Part shown: positions 26,557 to 35,282 of the stretch, in pieces
Layout of the letters: every line of letters begins with the position of its first letter
How positions within the stretch are numbered: the stretch's first letter is position 1
From: an uncultured Paracoccaceae bacterium
GTDB lineage: Bacteria; Pseudomonadota; Alphaproteobacteria; Rhodobacterales; Rhodobacteraceae
Length of the DNA stretch: 64,000 bases
Direction of reading: 5' to 3'
NCBI GenBank assembly: GCA_947502145.1
Contig: CANMYO010000001.1
Span: 1,288,501-1,352,500, forward strand
Translations under genes and position numbers: made by a program
Notes under the pieces: model-generated
The model's database searches: none
The model's input: the letters and a program-made list of their open reading frames with translations, nothing else
What the model was told of the DNA's origin: nothing

Positions 26557-28206
26557 ATGCGCCGAACTTTGATGACGACATGTCTGGGGCTGATCACTGC
26601 AACAACCAGTCTTGCAGACGATGCGGCGCTTTTGGTTGGTGTCGAACGCTATGAGGCACTTGATCGTTTGGTGCAGGGCACCGACCCGGTACAGGCCGGT
26701 GCGAAATTGGGCGAAGCAGGGTTCAAGATATTTGCTGCCGAGAATCCCAATGGTGGTGAGATGCGCCGCATGGCGCGTGAGTTCAAAGAAGAGGCGGGCA
26801 ATGCAGACAGGTTGGTTGTAGCGCTATCTGGGCGGTTTGCTACGGATGGCGAGCGCACCTGGTTCATGGCAAGCAACGCGACCAAACCGGACCTGTTCAG
26901 CGTGAGCCTGCAATCATTGTCGATTGAAACCGTCATGGACATTCTGGCACAGGCGCCCGGCCAGGCAGTTCTTGTCTTGGCTGAGGATAGTGGAGGCAAC
27001 GATGTCTACGATGGCGCATTGCGTGCGGGCATCGGATCGCTGGAGATTCCGCAGGGTGTCACGGTTGTCAAAGGTCAGCCGGCAGCGGCGCTTTCGTTGT
27101 TGCAAGATACAATCGCAATGCCGGATGCAGACCTGATCCGGCCGGTGCGGCAGAACCGGCGCCTGCGGGCTGATGGTTATGTGCCGCAACGGTTGGTGAT
27201 GACGCGGGCAGAGAATCGCACACCGAGCGAGCGATCTGGTACGCAAAGCATCGCACTGGACAATGCGTTCTGGGCCCGCGTGCAGGCCCTCGATACCGCG
27301 CAGGGCTACACAAACTACATAGATCAGTTCCCGCAAGGGCAGCACCTGCAGGCCGCCCGTGCTGCGCTTGAGGCGATCCGGTCTGAACCAAACCGTGCCC
27401 AGCGGTTGGCCGAAGAAGCGCTGGAGTTGAGCCGATCAGACCGGCGCGGAATACAGCGCGACCTAAATGTGCTGGATTTCAATACCCGCGGCATAGATGG
27501 CATTTTTGGGCCCGGCACGCGGCAGGCAATCGTGAATTGGCAGCAGCTGAATGGCTATGCGCAAACGGGGTACCTGACGCTTGATCAGATCAGCACCCTT
27601 GATGCGCAGGCCGGGCGCCGTGCCGCGGAGCTAGAGATCGAAGCAGAACGCGCACGGGCAGCCGAGGAAAGGCGCGACCGCGCCTATTGGGATGAAACTG
27701 GAGCGCGCGGCGATGAGGCTGGGTTGCGCGCATATCTGAAAAGATACCCGGACGGCACGTTTTCGACGCGGGCACAAAACGGGCTTGACCAGATCAACGA
27801 GGCGCGCCGCGAAAGGGCGCAACAGGCAGATCGCGAGGCATGGGATCAGGCGCGGCAGACGAATACAGTGAGGTCATATCAACGGTATTTGAACCAAAAG
27901 CCGAACGGCGCATTTCGGCAAGAGGCGCAGTCGCGGATTGATAATCGCCAGCGCGATGCCCAAGGCAATTCAGCACGGGAACAAGCGTCGCAGCGTGAGG
28001 CCGGTTTGAACCTCGACCCGATTTCGATTCGCCTAATTGAGGCGCGACTGGATCAATTGGGACTGGAGCCCGGGCGCGTGGACGGGAACATTACCGATGA
28101 AACCCGCCGCGCCATTCGGCGTTACCAGCGGGATCGTCAACTTGATCGAACCGGATTCTTGGATCAAGCAACCGTATCGCGTCTTCTGACAGATGCATTC
28201 CGCTAG
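26557..28206 (+). CDS. exported protein: degenerate caspase fold plus peptidoglycan-binding repeats
   Basis: 549 aa. A signal peptide ends near TTSLADDA. Residues about 22-200 follow the outline of bacterial caspase/metacaspase domains (ALLVGVERYEAL, AGAKLGEAGFKIF, ADRLVVALSGRF, VLVLAEDS), yet the catalytic His (normally SGHG) and Cys (normally DAC) positions read SGRF and AEDS. Two PG_binding_1 domains follow, DLNVLDFNTRGIDGIFGPGTRQAIVNWQ and a C-terminal ARLDQLGLEPGRVDGNITDETRRAIRRYQ. Between them lies a charged region with TPR-like repeats (DEAGLRAYLKRYPDGTF, NTVRSYQRYLNQKPNGAF). Probably a periplasmic wall-bound protein without protease activity. Confidence 0.72.
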   Translation: MRRTLMTTCLGLITATTSLADDAALLVGVERYEALDRLVQGTDPVQAGAKLGEAGFKIFAAENPNGGEMRRMAREFKEEAGNADRLVVALSGRFATDGERTWFMASNATKPDLFSVSLQSLSIETVMDILAQAPGQAVLVLAEDSGGNDVYDGALRAGIGSLEIPQGVTVVKGQPAAALSLLQDTIAMPDADLIRPVRQNRRLRADGYVPQRLVMTRAENRTPSERSGTQSIALDNAFWARVQALDTAQGYTNYIDQFPQGQHLQAARAALEAIRSEPNRAQRLAEEALELSRSDRRGIQRDLNVLDFNTRGIDGIFGPGTRQAIVNWQQLNGYAQTGYLTLDQISTLDAQAGRRAAELEIEAERARAAEERRDRAYWDETGARGDEAGLRAYLKRYPDGTFSTRAQNGLDQINEARRERAQQADREAWDQARQTNTVRSYQRYLNQKPNGAFRQEAQSRIDNRQRDAQGNSAREQASQREAGLNLDPISIRLIEARLDQLGLEPGRVDGNITDETRRAIRRYQRDRQLDRTGFLDQATVSRLLTDAFR

Positions 28207-28666
28207 AATTGTTGCGTTGGCAGCGGCAAACGCGCCGCAAATGGCGCAGGCGGCGGCCATACTGGCCGCTACCTGGCCTGAATACTATGGGCCCGACGGA
28301 CCCGGAAATGCAGCACAGGACATCGCTGAGAGGTCTAACGCTGACCAGCTTCCAACTGGCATTATCGCCATTACTGACCGTGTGATTGGTGTTGCCGCAT
28401 TGGCGTTAACAGGATTTGGCGCAGTGAGGTCGGACGAAACACCGTGGTTGGTCGGATTGGCTGTTCTACCTGAGGCCCGCAATCAAGGATGTGGATTGCG
28501 TCTGATCGCCGCCATCGAAAACACGGCCCGGCAAAATGGACATGCAGAAGTATTCTGCACAACGCATACCGTCGCCCGTACGCTCAGCCGGCGGGAATGG
28601 CAGGAACTGCGTCAGGTCGTCGATGATCACGGCCAGCCATGGACCGTTTTTCGCAAGACGCTTTAG
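28193..28666 (+). CDS. GNAT family N-acetyltransferase
   Basis: 157 aa. The acetyl-CoA binding motif A is LVGLAVLPEARNQGCGLRLIAAIE (Q-x-x-G-x-G type), preceded by the strand VIGVAALALTGFG. The acceptor is unknown. The start lies 14 bp inside the preceding gene, so it is translationally coupled. It converges with the minus-strand gene at 28663 with a 4-bp overlap. Confidence 0.83.
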   Translation: MHSARIVALAAANAPQMAQAAAILAATWPEYYGPDGPGNAAQDIAERSNADQLPTGIIAITDRVIGVAALALTGFGAVRSDETPWLVGLAVLPEARNQGCGLRLIAAIENTARQNGHAEVFCTTHTVARTLSRREWQELRQVVDDHGQPWTVFRKTL

Positions 28667-29889
28667 GGGGCGGGAACGAAACGCTCCATCACCAGCCGAA
28701 CAAAGCCCTGACCGTCGCCAACCTGCTTTAGCGCAATGAGGTAGCTGCCACGGCTTACACGGGTCATGACCATCGCGTCCAAGGTGTCGTTTGCATCATC
28801 GTTTAGGCCGACCTGACGTCCCAGATCATCGTAGACAGCCAACCAGGGGTCGACACTGCCACCTGCTCCGATGGCCTCGATAACAACAAGCCCACCCTCG
28901 GGAACATCCATGCTGAACCACTGGGCGTCTGTGGTGATGGGAACATCCTGCCGCAGTCGGTTGTCGAGCACACCAAGGTCAGAAATGGCCACTGGCCCAC
29001 CCATTGGCGGTGCGGCTTCCCCACGCGCGTAAAGTGCTTCAAGTGCTGCCTGCGGATCATAAGTGTCGACCGTAACTGCAATTGGCAGACCCTCGTCAGT
29101 CAGGGCCCCAACCTGCAGACAATACTCGCCCGGTGCGAGGTCTGTTGTCACTTCAATGCGGCTGTTGAGACCATCAAAGTCATCATTTTCTGCCAAGACG
29201 TCGTTGTTCGCATCCAGCAGGGCCAAAGTGGGATCGGCATCCTCATTTTCGGCTGTGATACTTAATGCCGAAGGCGCGTCCAGAGTGAACCGCCATACCG
29301 GATTGCTTCGCACACTGCCTTCGCCCATCAGCGGGCCATTAAGCGTGCCGAGGCTTTGACCATCGGCGCAGGCCCCTGATGCGGCTGGTCCGTCGTCAGC
29401 GGTTGATGTGGGTTCGCTGGTTTCGGATGCACCTGCGGTCAACGCCTCTTGTTCGGTACGACCAATACGGACAAATGCCGTCATCGGTGATCCATCATAG
29501 CTGACCATAGACATGCAGTAGGTGCCGGGTTCCAATGACATTTCTGCCCGCGCAGCACCGTTCCCGCCAGAATCATCGTCAGACATGATGAGGTTGCCCG
29601 CTGAATCATAGATATCAATCGCCGGATCTCCATTGCCGCGACCTGCGGCCTCGACCCGGACGTCGGTTGGGCTGCTGAGGCTGAAGACCGAAACATATGC
29701 ATTGCCAGACAATACCAGCGCCATTTGTTCGCGGTGGCTGTCTGCAGTCGTGATGTCAGATGCAGCCTCTCCGCCGCCGATCCATTGACCGCCAGCGCCC
29801 TGTCCAGCGCAAAAATCCTGAGCGGCGACGCCAGATGCAAAAATGCAGGCGGCTGCGGCGAGTGTCATTCTGGAAGAAAACAATGTCAT
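28663..29889 (-). CDS. secreted protein with three PPC-like beta domains
   Basis: 408 aa, exported: signal peptide MTLFSSRMTLAAAACIFASGVAAQD. Three repeats each contain an acidic turn: DPAIDIYDSAGNLIMSDDDS near residue 90, DPTLALLDANNDVLAENDDF near 220, and DPWLAVYDDLGRQVGLNDD near 370. This is the pre-peptidase C-terminal (PPC) domain pattern, a beta-sandwich often accompanying secreted proteases; no protease is attached here. The first and second domains are closed by YCxS/YCLQV strands, perhaps with a disulfide. Function unknown. Confidence 0.72.
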   Translation of the reverse strand: MTLFSSRMTLAAAACIFASGVAAQDFCAGQGAGGQWIGGGEAASDITTADSHREQMALVLSGNAYVSVFSLSSPTDVRVEAAGRGNGDPAIDIYDSAGNLIMSDDDSGGNGAARAEMSLEPGTYCMSMVSYDGSPMTAFVRIGRTEQEALTAGASETSEPTSTADDGPAASGACADGQSLGTLNGPLMGEGSVRSNPVWRFTLDAPSALSITAENEDADPTLALLDANNDVLAENDDFDGLNSRIEVTTDLAPGEYCLQVGALTDEGLPIAVTVDTYDPQAALEALYARGEAAPPMGGPVAISDLGVLDNRLRQDVPITTDAQWFSMDVPEGGLVVIEAIGAGGSVDPWLAVYDDLGRQVGLNDDANDTLDAMVMTRVSRGSYLIALKQVGDGQGFVRLVMERFVPAP

Positions 29890-29986
29890 TATACGGTCCT
29901 TGTGCCGTGACTATTACTTCAGACATTTTAAGCCGACTGTGGCCCGTGAAGCCAGCATTCTGTTGTGCAGATTTCGCAGAGCTCGA

Positions 29987-30331
29987 TCAGGCTGCGCCTT
30001 GAAGCAGTGCGATCAATCGTTGGGGGTGAACTGGTTTGGGCAAGGATGGTGCGCCGACAAACGCTTCTGGATAGTGGTTTTCCATATAGTTGGACGCGAC
30101 CACAAACGGGACCTGTTCGGATTTCATGCGGATCGCCAGCGCTTCTGAAGTGTCTTTGCCAAGCCCGATATCCAGAACCGCGACATCGCATTTTTCACGC
30201 TCGTACATATCCATGGCGTCCTTGGCAGTGACGCAGGGGCCCAATACCGTAAACCCATGTTCTTGCAAGGCTTCTGCAATGTCGATTGCCAGCATGACGT
30301 CATCTTCGACGATAAGGATGCGTTTGCCCAA
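29987..30331 (-). CDS. single-domain response regulator
   Basis: 114-aa receiver domain with no output domain. Acidic pocket ILIVEDD, phospho-acceptor Asp54 in AVLDIGLG, and C-terminal Lys in PSLPKPVHP. The usual Thr/Ser position lies in FVVASNY. It lies 3 bp downstream of the CHASE/HWE histidine kinase, its obvious partner. Such stand-alone receivers downstream of HWE kinases usually act by protein contacts or phosphotransfer. Confidence 0.88.
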   Translation of the reverse strand: MGKRILIVEDDVMLAIDIAEALQEHGFTVLGPCVTAKDAMDMYEREKCDVAVLDIGLGKDTSEALAIRMKSEQVPFVVASNYMENHYPEAFVGAPSLPKPVHPQRLIALLQGAA

Positions 30332-30334
30332 TTG

Positions 30335-32026
30335 TCAGACCTCTTCGAACCGAGACAGATCAGCATCCTCGGACTGGTGAATCCGGTCAAGCGGGCAAAG
30401 CAAATGCCATTCGAAACCGGCCGGATCAAACTTGGTTTCTATGACGCCCGCCAGTGCGATCTTGACCATGGTTTCGGAGACCTTGACGCCGAACCCTGAG
30501 GATTCCGGCGCTGTGATTGGCGGACCGTTTCGTTCGACCCAGGACATACGAAATTCCGACACATTGTCTGATTGCATTTCCTCCCACGTGATGAGGATCG
30601 TGCCTGTGTCATTGGCCAGAGCGCCGTATTTGCTCGCGTTTGTGGCCAATTCGTGAATTGCCATTCCCAGTGTCTGGGCATTGGCGGCAGACAAGCCGAT
30701 ATGGTCACCCACGATATGGATGCGCGTTCCGATCAGGTCAGCAAAGTGCGACAGTTGGGAATGCAGCAATGCATCGAGGGCCACCTCCCTCCACCTGCTT
30801 TTGACCAGCAGATCCTGACTGGTTGCCAGCGCGCGCAGGCGTTCAGAAAAGGAACTGGCGAATTGGCTTGGGTCCCCTTTGCCGGTCTGTCGCGCGATGA
30901 CGAGCACAAGGCTAAGCAGGTTTTTTGACCGGTGGTTGATTTCCCGCATCAGAAATTCGATCCGGGCATTGCTTGCCGTCAGCTTTGCTGTTGCGCGACG
31001 GCTCTCCAGGTTACGCGCCGCCTGCCCCCAGGCCAGCGATGTCAGCAGAAGGGACACCAATATCCCTGCGCCAAGGATAATGATTGAGCTATCATTCGCC
31101 CGACTTTCGTCGAATGTCTGCGTCGACGTCGTTTCGAAAAGCCATTCTTTGTTGAAGAGTCGTAAGGTCCCTTCAGTCCGATAAGACCCTGCGCTGAATG
31201 AGTTTGGGGTGGCATAGAGAATGTTGTCTGGCGTTGCGGTCGCTCCATCATAGAGAGTGACATTTACATGCGACCCAAATTGGTTCCCGGCATGCTCAGA
31301 AATGCTTTGCATCAGGTCACCCATTCTGAAGACGCTCACGATCAGCCCATCAGGATCAGAGCCGGTGTTTCCGCCGAAATAGACGGGAAAGACGAGCAAC
31401 ACACCGGCCTGGATCAGGTCTAGTTCGCCGTTCGCGTCTTCTTGAACCAATTTCAGCTTTGACGTGAGGCTGGGCGAACCATCGACGATCGCCTGCTGCG
31501 CGGCAGCGCGGCGGTTCGATTCGGAGTAGATATCAAAACCGAGCGCGCGTTCGTTGCGGACATTCATCGGTTCAATGAATTGCACCGGGGCGTAAACATC
31601 GCGGTCACCCGCTGGTATGACCGTGTAGTCGGGCAGGTCCTTTCGTCGCACTGCGGATTCATGTGCGGCTTTTTCAGCGGCGCCACGCAAAATTGGATTG
31701 AAACTGATCCCCTGGATGCCGGGGTATTTTTCGGTCAGTCTTACGCTCTCGACATAAGACCGGAATTCTTCGCGGTTCACGTCATCACTTACGTTGAACA
31801 AGGCGACACCGCCGCGCATGAACTGACCGTAAGCTTCGATCATAGTGGTCAAATCGTCTTGTATGACCAGGCTGGCCCTATCAAATGCGGCCTGATTTCG
31901 GGCAAAGGCCTGACGTTTTTCATATGCAAATGACAGTCCCGTCGCGGTGAGTGAGATCAGCAGGATGATGCCAACGACCCAATTGTCGCGCAGACGCATA
32001 ACATCATCCTTTGCACTGTCCGCCAT
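30335..32026 (-). CDS. CHASE-domain sensor histidine kinase, HWE family
   Basis: 563-aa membrane sensor. Helix at residues 16-34, a periplasmic CHASE domain (about 40-305, with YPGIQGISFNP and YAPVQFIEPMNVRNERALGFDI), helix 314-333, then a cytoplasmic kinase. The phosphorylation site is H365 in REINHRSKNLLSLVL, and the ATPase has HELATNASKYGAL (N box) and SSGFGVKV. This H-box and the lack of a normal F box place it in the HWE/HisKA_2 family. CHASE domains sense small extracellular ligands; which one is unknown. Paired with the response regulator just downstream. Confidence 0.9.
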   Translation of the reverse strand: MADSAKDDVMRLRDNWVVGIILLISLTATGLSFAYEKRQAFARNQAAFDRASLVIQDDLTTMIEAYGQFMRGGVALFNVSDDVNREEFRSYVESVRLTEKYPGIQGISFNPILRGAAEKAAHESAVRRKDLPDYTVIPAGDRDVYAPVQFIEPMNVRNERALGFDIYSESNRRAAAQQAIVDGSPSLTSKLKLVQEDANGELDLIQAGVLLVFPVYFGGNTGSDPDGLIVSVFRMGDLMQSISEHAGNQFGSHVNVTLYDGATATPDNILYATPNSFSAGSYRTEGTLRLFNKEWLFETTSTQTFDESRANDSSIIILGAGILVSLLLTSLAWGQAARNLESRRATAKLTASNARIEFLMREINHRSKNLLSLVLVIARQTGKGDPSQFASSFSERLRALATSQDLLVKSRWREVALDALLHSQLSHFADLIGTRIHIVGDHIGLSAANAQTLGMAIHELATNASKYGALANDTGTILITWEEMQSDNVSEFRMSWVERNGPPITAPESSGFGVKVSETMVKIALAGVIETKFDPAGFEWHLLCPLDRIHQSEDADLSRFEEV

Positions 32027-32129
32027 CGATTTGGACCGTCCCTAAACTCTGCTCAGGCGTGAATTTCCTTAAGGATACACGCCTTTTGGGTGTGTCGCCT
32101 AGCACAGGTAACGGACAGTACCAAACAAA

Positions 32130-32160
32130 AAGGGCCGCGTTCCATAGGAACGCGGCCCTT
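32130..32160 (-). terminator. Rho-independent terminator of rpmJ
   Basis: 14 perfectly complementary bases (AAGGGCCGCGTTCC with its inverse) around an ATA loop, followed on the minus strand by UUUUUGUUU. It lies 23 bases after the rpmJ stop codon. Confidence 0.93.
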
Positions 32161-32182
32161 CAATAAGGTGTTGGTGCGCGGC

Positions 32183-32308
32183 TTAGCCCTGACGGGCTTT
32201 GAACCGGCGCTGCGTCTTGTTGATTACATAGACGCGGCCCTTGCGGCGCACGATCCGGCAATCGCGGTGACGCTGCTTGAGCGAGCGGAGGGAGTTGCGA
32301 ACCTTCAT
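32183..32308 (-). CDS. rpmJ: 50S ribosomal protein L36
   Basis: 41-residue L36 of the long alphaproteobacterial type: it starts [20 protein letters not shown] and ends [12 protein letters not shown]. Only one of the zinc-ligand cysteines of the short (CCCH) form remains, so this is the non-zinc paralogue. It lies in the late large subunit near the GTPase centre. It is downstream of tRNA-Val on the same strand by 78 bp and closed by a strong terminator. Confidence 0.95.
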   Translation of the reverse strand: MKVRNSLRSLKQRHRDCRIVRRKGRVYVINKTQRRFKARQG

Positions 32309-32386
32309 GGGCTAGCTCCTTCTTCTGTCGCGGCGCGCGGATTGCGCCGATGTTGCATTTAGCCCCAAGTGAGGGCTGGTGAATCA

Positions 32387-32461
32387 TGGTGGACGATACT
32401 GGGATCGAACCAGTGACCCCTTCGATGTCAACGAAGTGCTCTACCGCTGAGCTAATCATCC
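32387..32461 (-). tRNA. tRNA-Val (GAC)
   Basis: Folds as a 75-base cloverleaf with encoded CCA. Acceptor GGATGAT pairs with ATCGTCC, D-arm GCTCAGCGGTAGAGC, anticodon stem CTTCG/CGAAG with loop TTGACAT (anticodon GAC), T-arm ACTGGTTCGATCCCAGT. Reads GUC and GUU valine codons. Confidence 0.97.
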
Positions 32462-32611
32462 ATGTCCTTACGAATCGACGTCCCATAACGAAATAGGACG
32501 CGGGTGATCCGCGTCGGTCTGGGGGGTCTATAAAAGGAACGTGACAGGGGATCAAGGGCTTTTGGCAATGTTGGTTTTTGCGCTATCGTGTCAGGGGAAG
32601 GGACGTTGCAC

Positions 32612-33475
32612 ATGCACCATAGGGCCTTTGATCTTGAGCGACCGCGCCGCCGTACAACGGCCGTTGTTTTTGCTTCTCCGCATAGCGGTCGGGACTATCC
32701 CGATACGTTTCTGAAACATGCTGCGCTGGATGCGCAGGCGATCCGCAGTTCCGAAGATGCTTATGTTGACCAACTTTTCAGCATGGTACCACAATCTGGC
32801 GCGCCGTTCTTGACCGCCCGTGCGCCGCGCGCGTTTCTGGATCTCAACCGTGCGCCCGAAGAATTGGATTCGGCATTGATCGAAGGCGTGCGACGCCAAT
32901 CGCATAATCCGCGTGTCGCCAGCGGACTTGGGGTGATTCCCCGCGTCGTCAGCAATGGTCGCCCCATTTATCGTGGAAAGATTTCGCTGGAAGAGGCGCA
33001 CAGCCGAATAACGACGTTCTGGCGTCCATACCACGATCAGTTGCAGACCCTGCTTGATGAAAGCCGGAACAGGTTTGGCCTGGGAATTCTGGTCGACTGC
33101 CATTCAATGCCGCATGAGGCGATCGAGCATGTTGGCGTTGGCGGTGGGCATCGGCCCGATATTGTTATCGGTGATCGCTTTGGTGCGGCAGCGTCGTCAA
33201 TTATCGTTGAGCAAATTGAAGCCGCATTTGCTAGCGCCGGGCTGCGGGTTGCGCGAAATATGCCCTTTGCCGGTGCCTATATCGCGCAGCACTATGGCCG
33301 ACCGTCCAAAAATCAGCATGCCGTTCAGATTGAACTGGATCGGGGCCTTTATATGAACGAACGGACGCTTGAGCGTAAGAGCGACTTTGACGCCTTCAAG
33401 CAGCTCTTGTCTGATGTCGTGGTGCAGATCGCGCAAATCGGACGCGCAGATAACATGCCGATGGCCGCTGAATGA
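32612..33475 (+). CDS. N-formylglutamate amidohydrolase
   Basis: Zinc-dependent hydrolase family (FGase; HutG-like), 287 aa, giving formate and glutamate from N-formylglutamate in histidine degradation or acting on related N-acyl amino acids. Family landmarks: VVFASPHSGRDYP with the metal His, LDLNRAPEELD, LVDCHSMPH, and QIELDRGLYMNE. GGGGAAGGG lies before the ATG at 32612; the frame also opens with GTG at 32588. No other hut genes are nearby, so a broader N-acyl amidase role is possible. Confidence 0.87.
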   Translation: MHHRAFDLERPRRRTTAVVFASPHSGRDYPDTFLKHAALDAQAIRSSEDAYVDQLFSMVPQSGAPFLTARAPRAFLDLNRAPEELDSALIEGVRRQSHNPRVASGLGVIPRVVSNGRPIYRGKISLEEAHSRITTFWRPYHDQLQTLLDESRNRFGLGILVDCHSMPHEAIEHVGVGGGHRPDIVIGDRFGAAASSIIVEQIEAAFASAGLRVARNMPFAGAYIAQHYGRPSKNQHAVQIELDRGLYMNERTLERKSDFDAFKQLLSDVVVQIAQIGRADNMPMAAE

Positions 33476-33495
33476 CCGGCAATTTGCCCGGCGAC

Positions 33496-33532
33496 AAGAC
33501 GGTGGCGCCGTAAAGGGCAGCACCGCCGTCTT
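33496..33532. terminator. hairpin between convergent genes
   Basis: Stem of ten pairs with one G-U (AAGACGGTGG with CCGCCGTCTT), loop of 17, in the 74-bp gap between the amidohydrolase and the ABC-F gene. No clear U-tract on either side, so it may act only weakly as a bidirectional terminator. Confidence 0.4.
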
Positions 33533-33549
33533 ATCGCAATATGCGCAAA

Positions 33550-35073
33550 CTAATCTGCGTCGCGCGCCATTTCATTCTCGAAGAATTCTTCGGCGTTGGG
33601 CACTTCAACCAGTTTCTTGCGGTCAATAAGCCAGAACCGGTTTCCGACATTGCGCACGAAGCTCCGATCATGGCTTACCAGCAGGCAGGCCGCGCCATGG
33701 CGGATCAATTCGTCTTCAAGGGCTTCTTGGCCCTCGATATCAAGATGATTGGTCGGTTCATCCAGCAGGTAGAAATTGGGATGCGTCAGGCGCAACACCA
33801 GCATGGCAAGTCGGGACTTTTGCCCGCCAGACAGCATCCGTAGCGGGGTGTCTTGCATCTGATGGGCAACACCGACACCAGCCAACAGGCCACGCGCACG
33901 TTGGTCACCGACGTCAAATCGGTACGTGATCGCCTTCATGGGGGATTCGTCGGGATCAAGTTGGCTAAGATGTTGATCAGCATATCCCGCGACGACAGAA
34001 GGGGCCGTCCTGACACCAGAGGGTTGGCCGGACAGGGCTGCATTCACCGCCTTGATCAGCTGGGTTTTGCCAGTGCCGTTGGCCCCTAGCAAAACAACAC
34101 GGTCGCCGGGTGTGATCCATTTCTGTCCTGTTGCATAAAGCATTCGACCATCAGGCGTTTGGACGGCGAGGTTGTCGATCGTAACAAGTGCCTTGGCATG
34201 TGTTCCTGCATTGACCAGTTTGATGTCCCCGGCGCTGCGATCCTGATGGGCGGGCCGGGCTGCGGCCTCCATCTTTTCGGCCCTTTCAGTGAGTTGCTTG
34301 GTTTTCGTTATGAGCAAGTCACTGCCTGAGTTGATGCCAATGTTCTTGAGCTTGGCCGCCTGCTTGCGCAGCTGGGTCGCCTTGTTGAGATCATTGGCGA
34401 AACGGCGCGCGTCTGCCGCGTCTGCCGTTTCGAGTGCGGCGCGCGCCGGGCTATATGTCAGGGCGAAATCGCGACTCCGCTGTTCCCGCAGGAACAAGGT
34501 ACGCGTGGTGGTTGCGTCAAGAAATGCGCGATCATGGCTTGTGATGATTACCGCCTTGTCGCGGGGCAGGGCCCGCAGCCAGTCTTGCAAAAGGCCGATT
34601 CGGCGCAGGTCCAGGTGATTGGTCGGCTCATCAAGCAAGAGAACATCGGGTTCGGTAATCCAGGCGGCAGCAAGGAGTGCGGTGCGTTGCCACCCCCCCG
34701 ACAACGTACCCAGAGGCCTTTGCTGAAGCTCATAAGGAACGCTCAGCTCATCCAGCGCGACGTCGACGCGCCAACTTTCAAAGTCGACCTGTTCAGGTGG
34801 CAGAGCCGAGAGCACAAGATCATAGAGCGTGCTGTCGTGCAGGGAGTCCGGCACATACTGCGCGACATGGCCGATGCGCAGCCCCCGCGCGCGGGTGATC
34901 GTGCCTGCGGTCGGTTCCATGTCATTTGAAAGGCAGGCCAGCAATGTCGATTTTCCGCGCCCGTTTGCCGCGACAAGGCCAAGGCGGTCTCCCTTGGAAA
35001 GTGTCAGGTCCAGACCCGAAAAGAGGGGGTCGGCCAGCGTGACGGAAAGATTGCTAATGTTGAGTAGAGTCAT
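33550..35073 (-). CDS. ABC-F family ATP-binding protein
   Basis: 507 aa with two fused ATPase domains and no membrane segment, as in ABC-F proteins that act on the ribosome (translation factors or antibiotic target protection). Domain 1: Walker A VAANGRGKSTLLA, signature LSGGWQRTALLAAA, Walker B VLLLDEPTNHLD. The charged linker with TKTKQLTERAEKMEAAARP follows. Domain 2: GANGTGKTQLIK, LSGGQKSRLAMLV, YLLDEPTNHLD. It is preceded by a 22-codon leader frame and three mutually exclusive RNA segments (35074-35140), a layout seen for antibiotic-inducible resistance genes. Whether it confers resistance is an inference from that layout. Confidence 0.9.
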   Translation of the reverse strand: MTLLNISNLSVTLADPLFSGLDLTLSKGDRLGLVAANGRGKSTLLACLSNDMEPTAGTITRARGLRIGHVAQYVPDSLHDSTLYDLVLSALPPEQVDFESWRVDVALDELSVPYELQQRPLGTLSGGWQRTALLAAAWITEPDVLLLDEPTNHLDLRRIGLLQDWLRALPRDKAVIITSHDRAFLDATTTRTLFLREQRSRDFALTYSPARAALETADAADARRFANDLNKATQLRKQAAKLKNIGINSGSDLLITKTKQLTERAEKMEAAARPAHQDRSAGDIKLVNAGTHAKALVTIDNLAVQTPDGRMLYATGQKWITPGDRVVLLGANGTGKTQLIKAVNAALSGQPSGVRTAPSVVAGYADQHLSQLDPDESPMKAITYRFDVGDQRARGLLAGVGVAHQMQDTPLRMLSGGQKSRLAMLVLRLTHPNFYLLDEPTNHLDIEGQEALEDELIRHGAACLLVSHDRSFVRNVGNRFWLIDRKKLVEVPNAEEFFENEMARDAD

Positions 35074-35140
35074 CGGTCAGTTCCATGCGTGAAAACGTGC
35101 CGCCGGAGCGGCGTGAGGCTGACCGGAATGTCCGTCAGCC
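35074..35140 (-). promoter_or_regulatory. putative translational attenuator of the ABC-F gene
   Basis: Three segments on the transcript: GGCTGAC (35140-35134) immediately after the leader stop codon; CGGTCAG within 35126-35117, which can pair with either neighbour; and CTGACCG (35080-35074) directly before the ABC-F ATG. Pairing 1:2 leaves the start free, pairing 2:3 hides it. A second hairpin GCCGC-TCCG-GCGGC followed by ACGTTTT lies between and might also terminate transcription. The arrangement is that of erm-type attenuators; the switching itself is inferred. Confidence 0.6.
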
Positions 35141-35209
35141 CTACAAACGAATTTGCAGGGCCTTACGGGGACCATGCTGAAGTAAGCGTGTGATACGTTT
35201 GATCAGCAT
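35141..35209 (-). CDS. leader peptide of the ABC-F gene
   Basis: 22 codons starting MLIKRITRLLQHGPRK and ending QIRL, with AGGAGGG four bases before the ATG, a much better ribosome site than that of the ABC-F gene itself. It is rich in Arg and Lys, a feature of nascent peptides that stall the ribosome. The stop codon touches the first pairing segment of the attenuator, so a ribosome terminating here would cover it. No homologue recalled. Confidence 0.6.
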   Translation of the reverse strand: MLIKRITRLLQHGPRKALQIRL

Positions 35210-35282
35210 GTGCCCTCCTGTTGTGCGCGTTGCGACCACCCAAGAGGTAATTGAAACGTCGCAACTCGGTCAAGTCCGTTGC

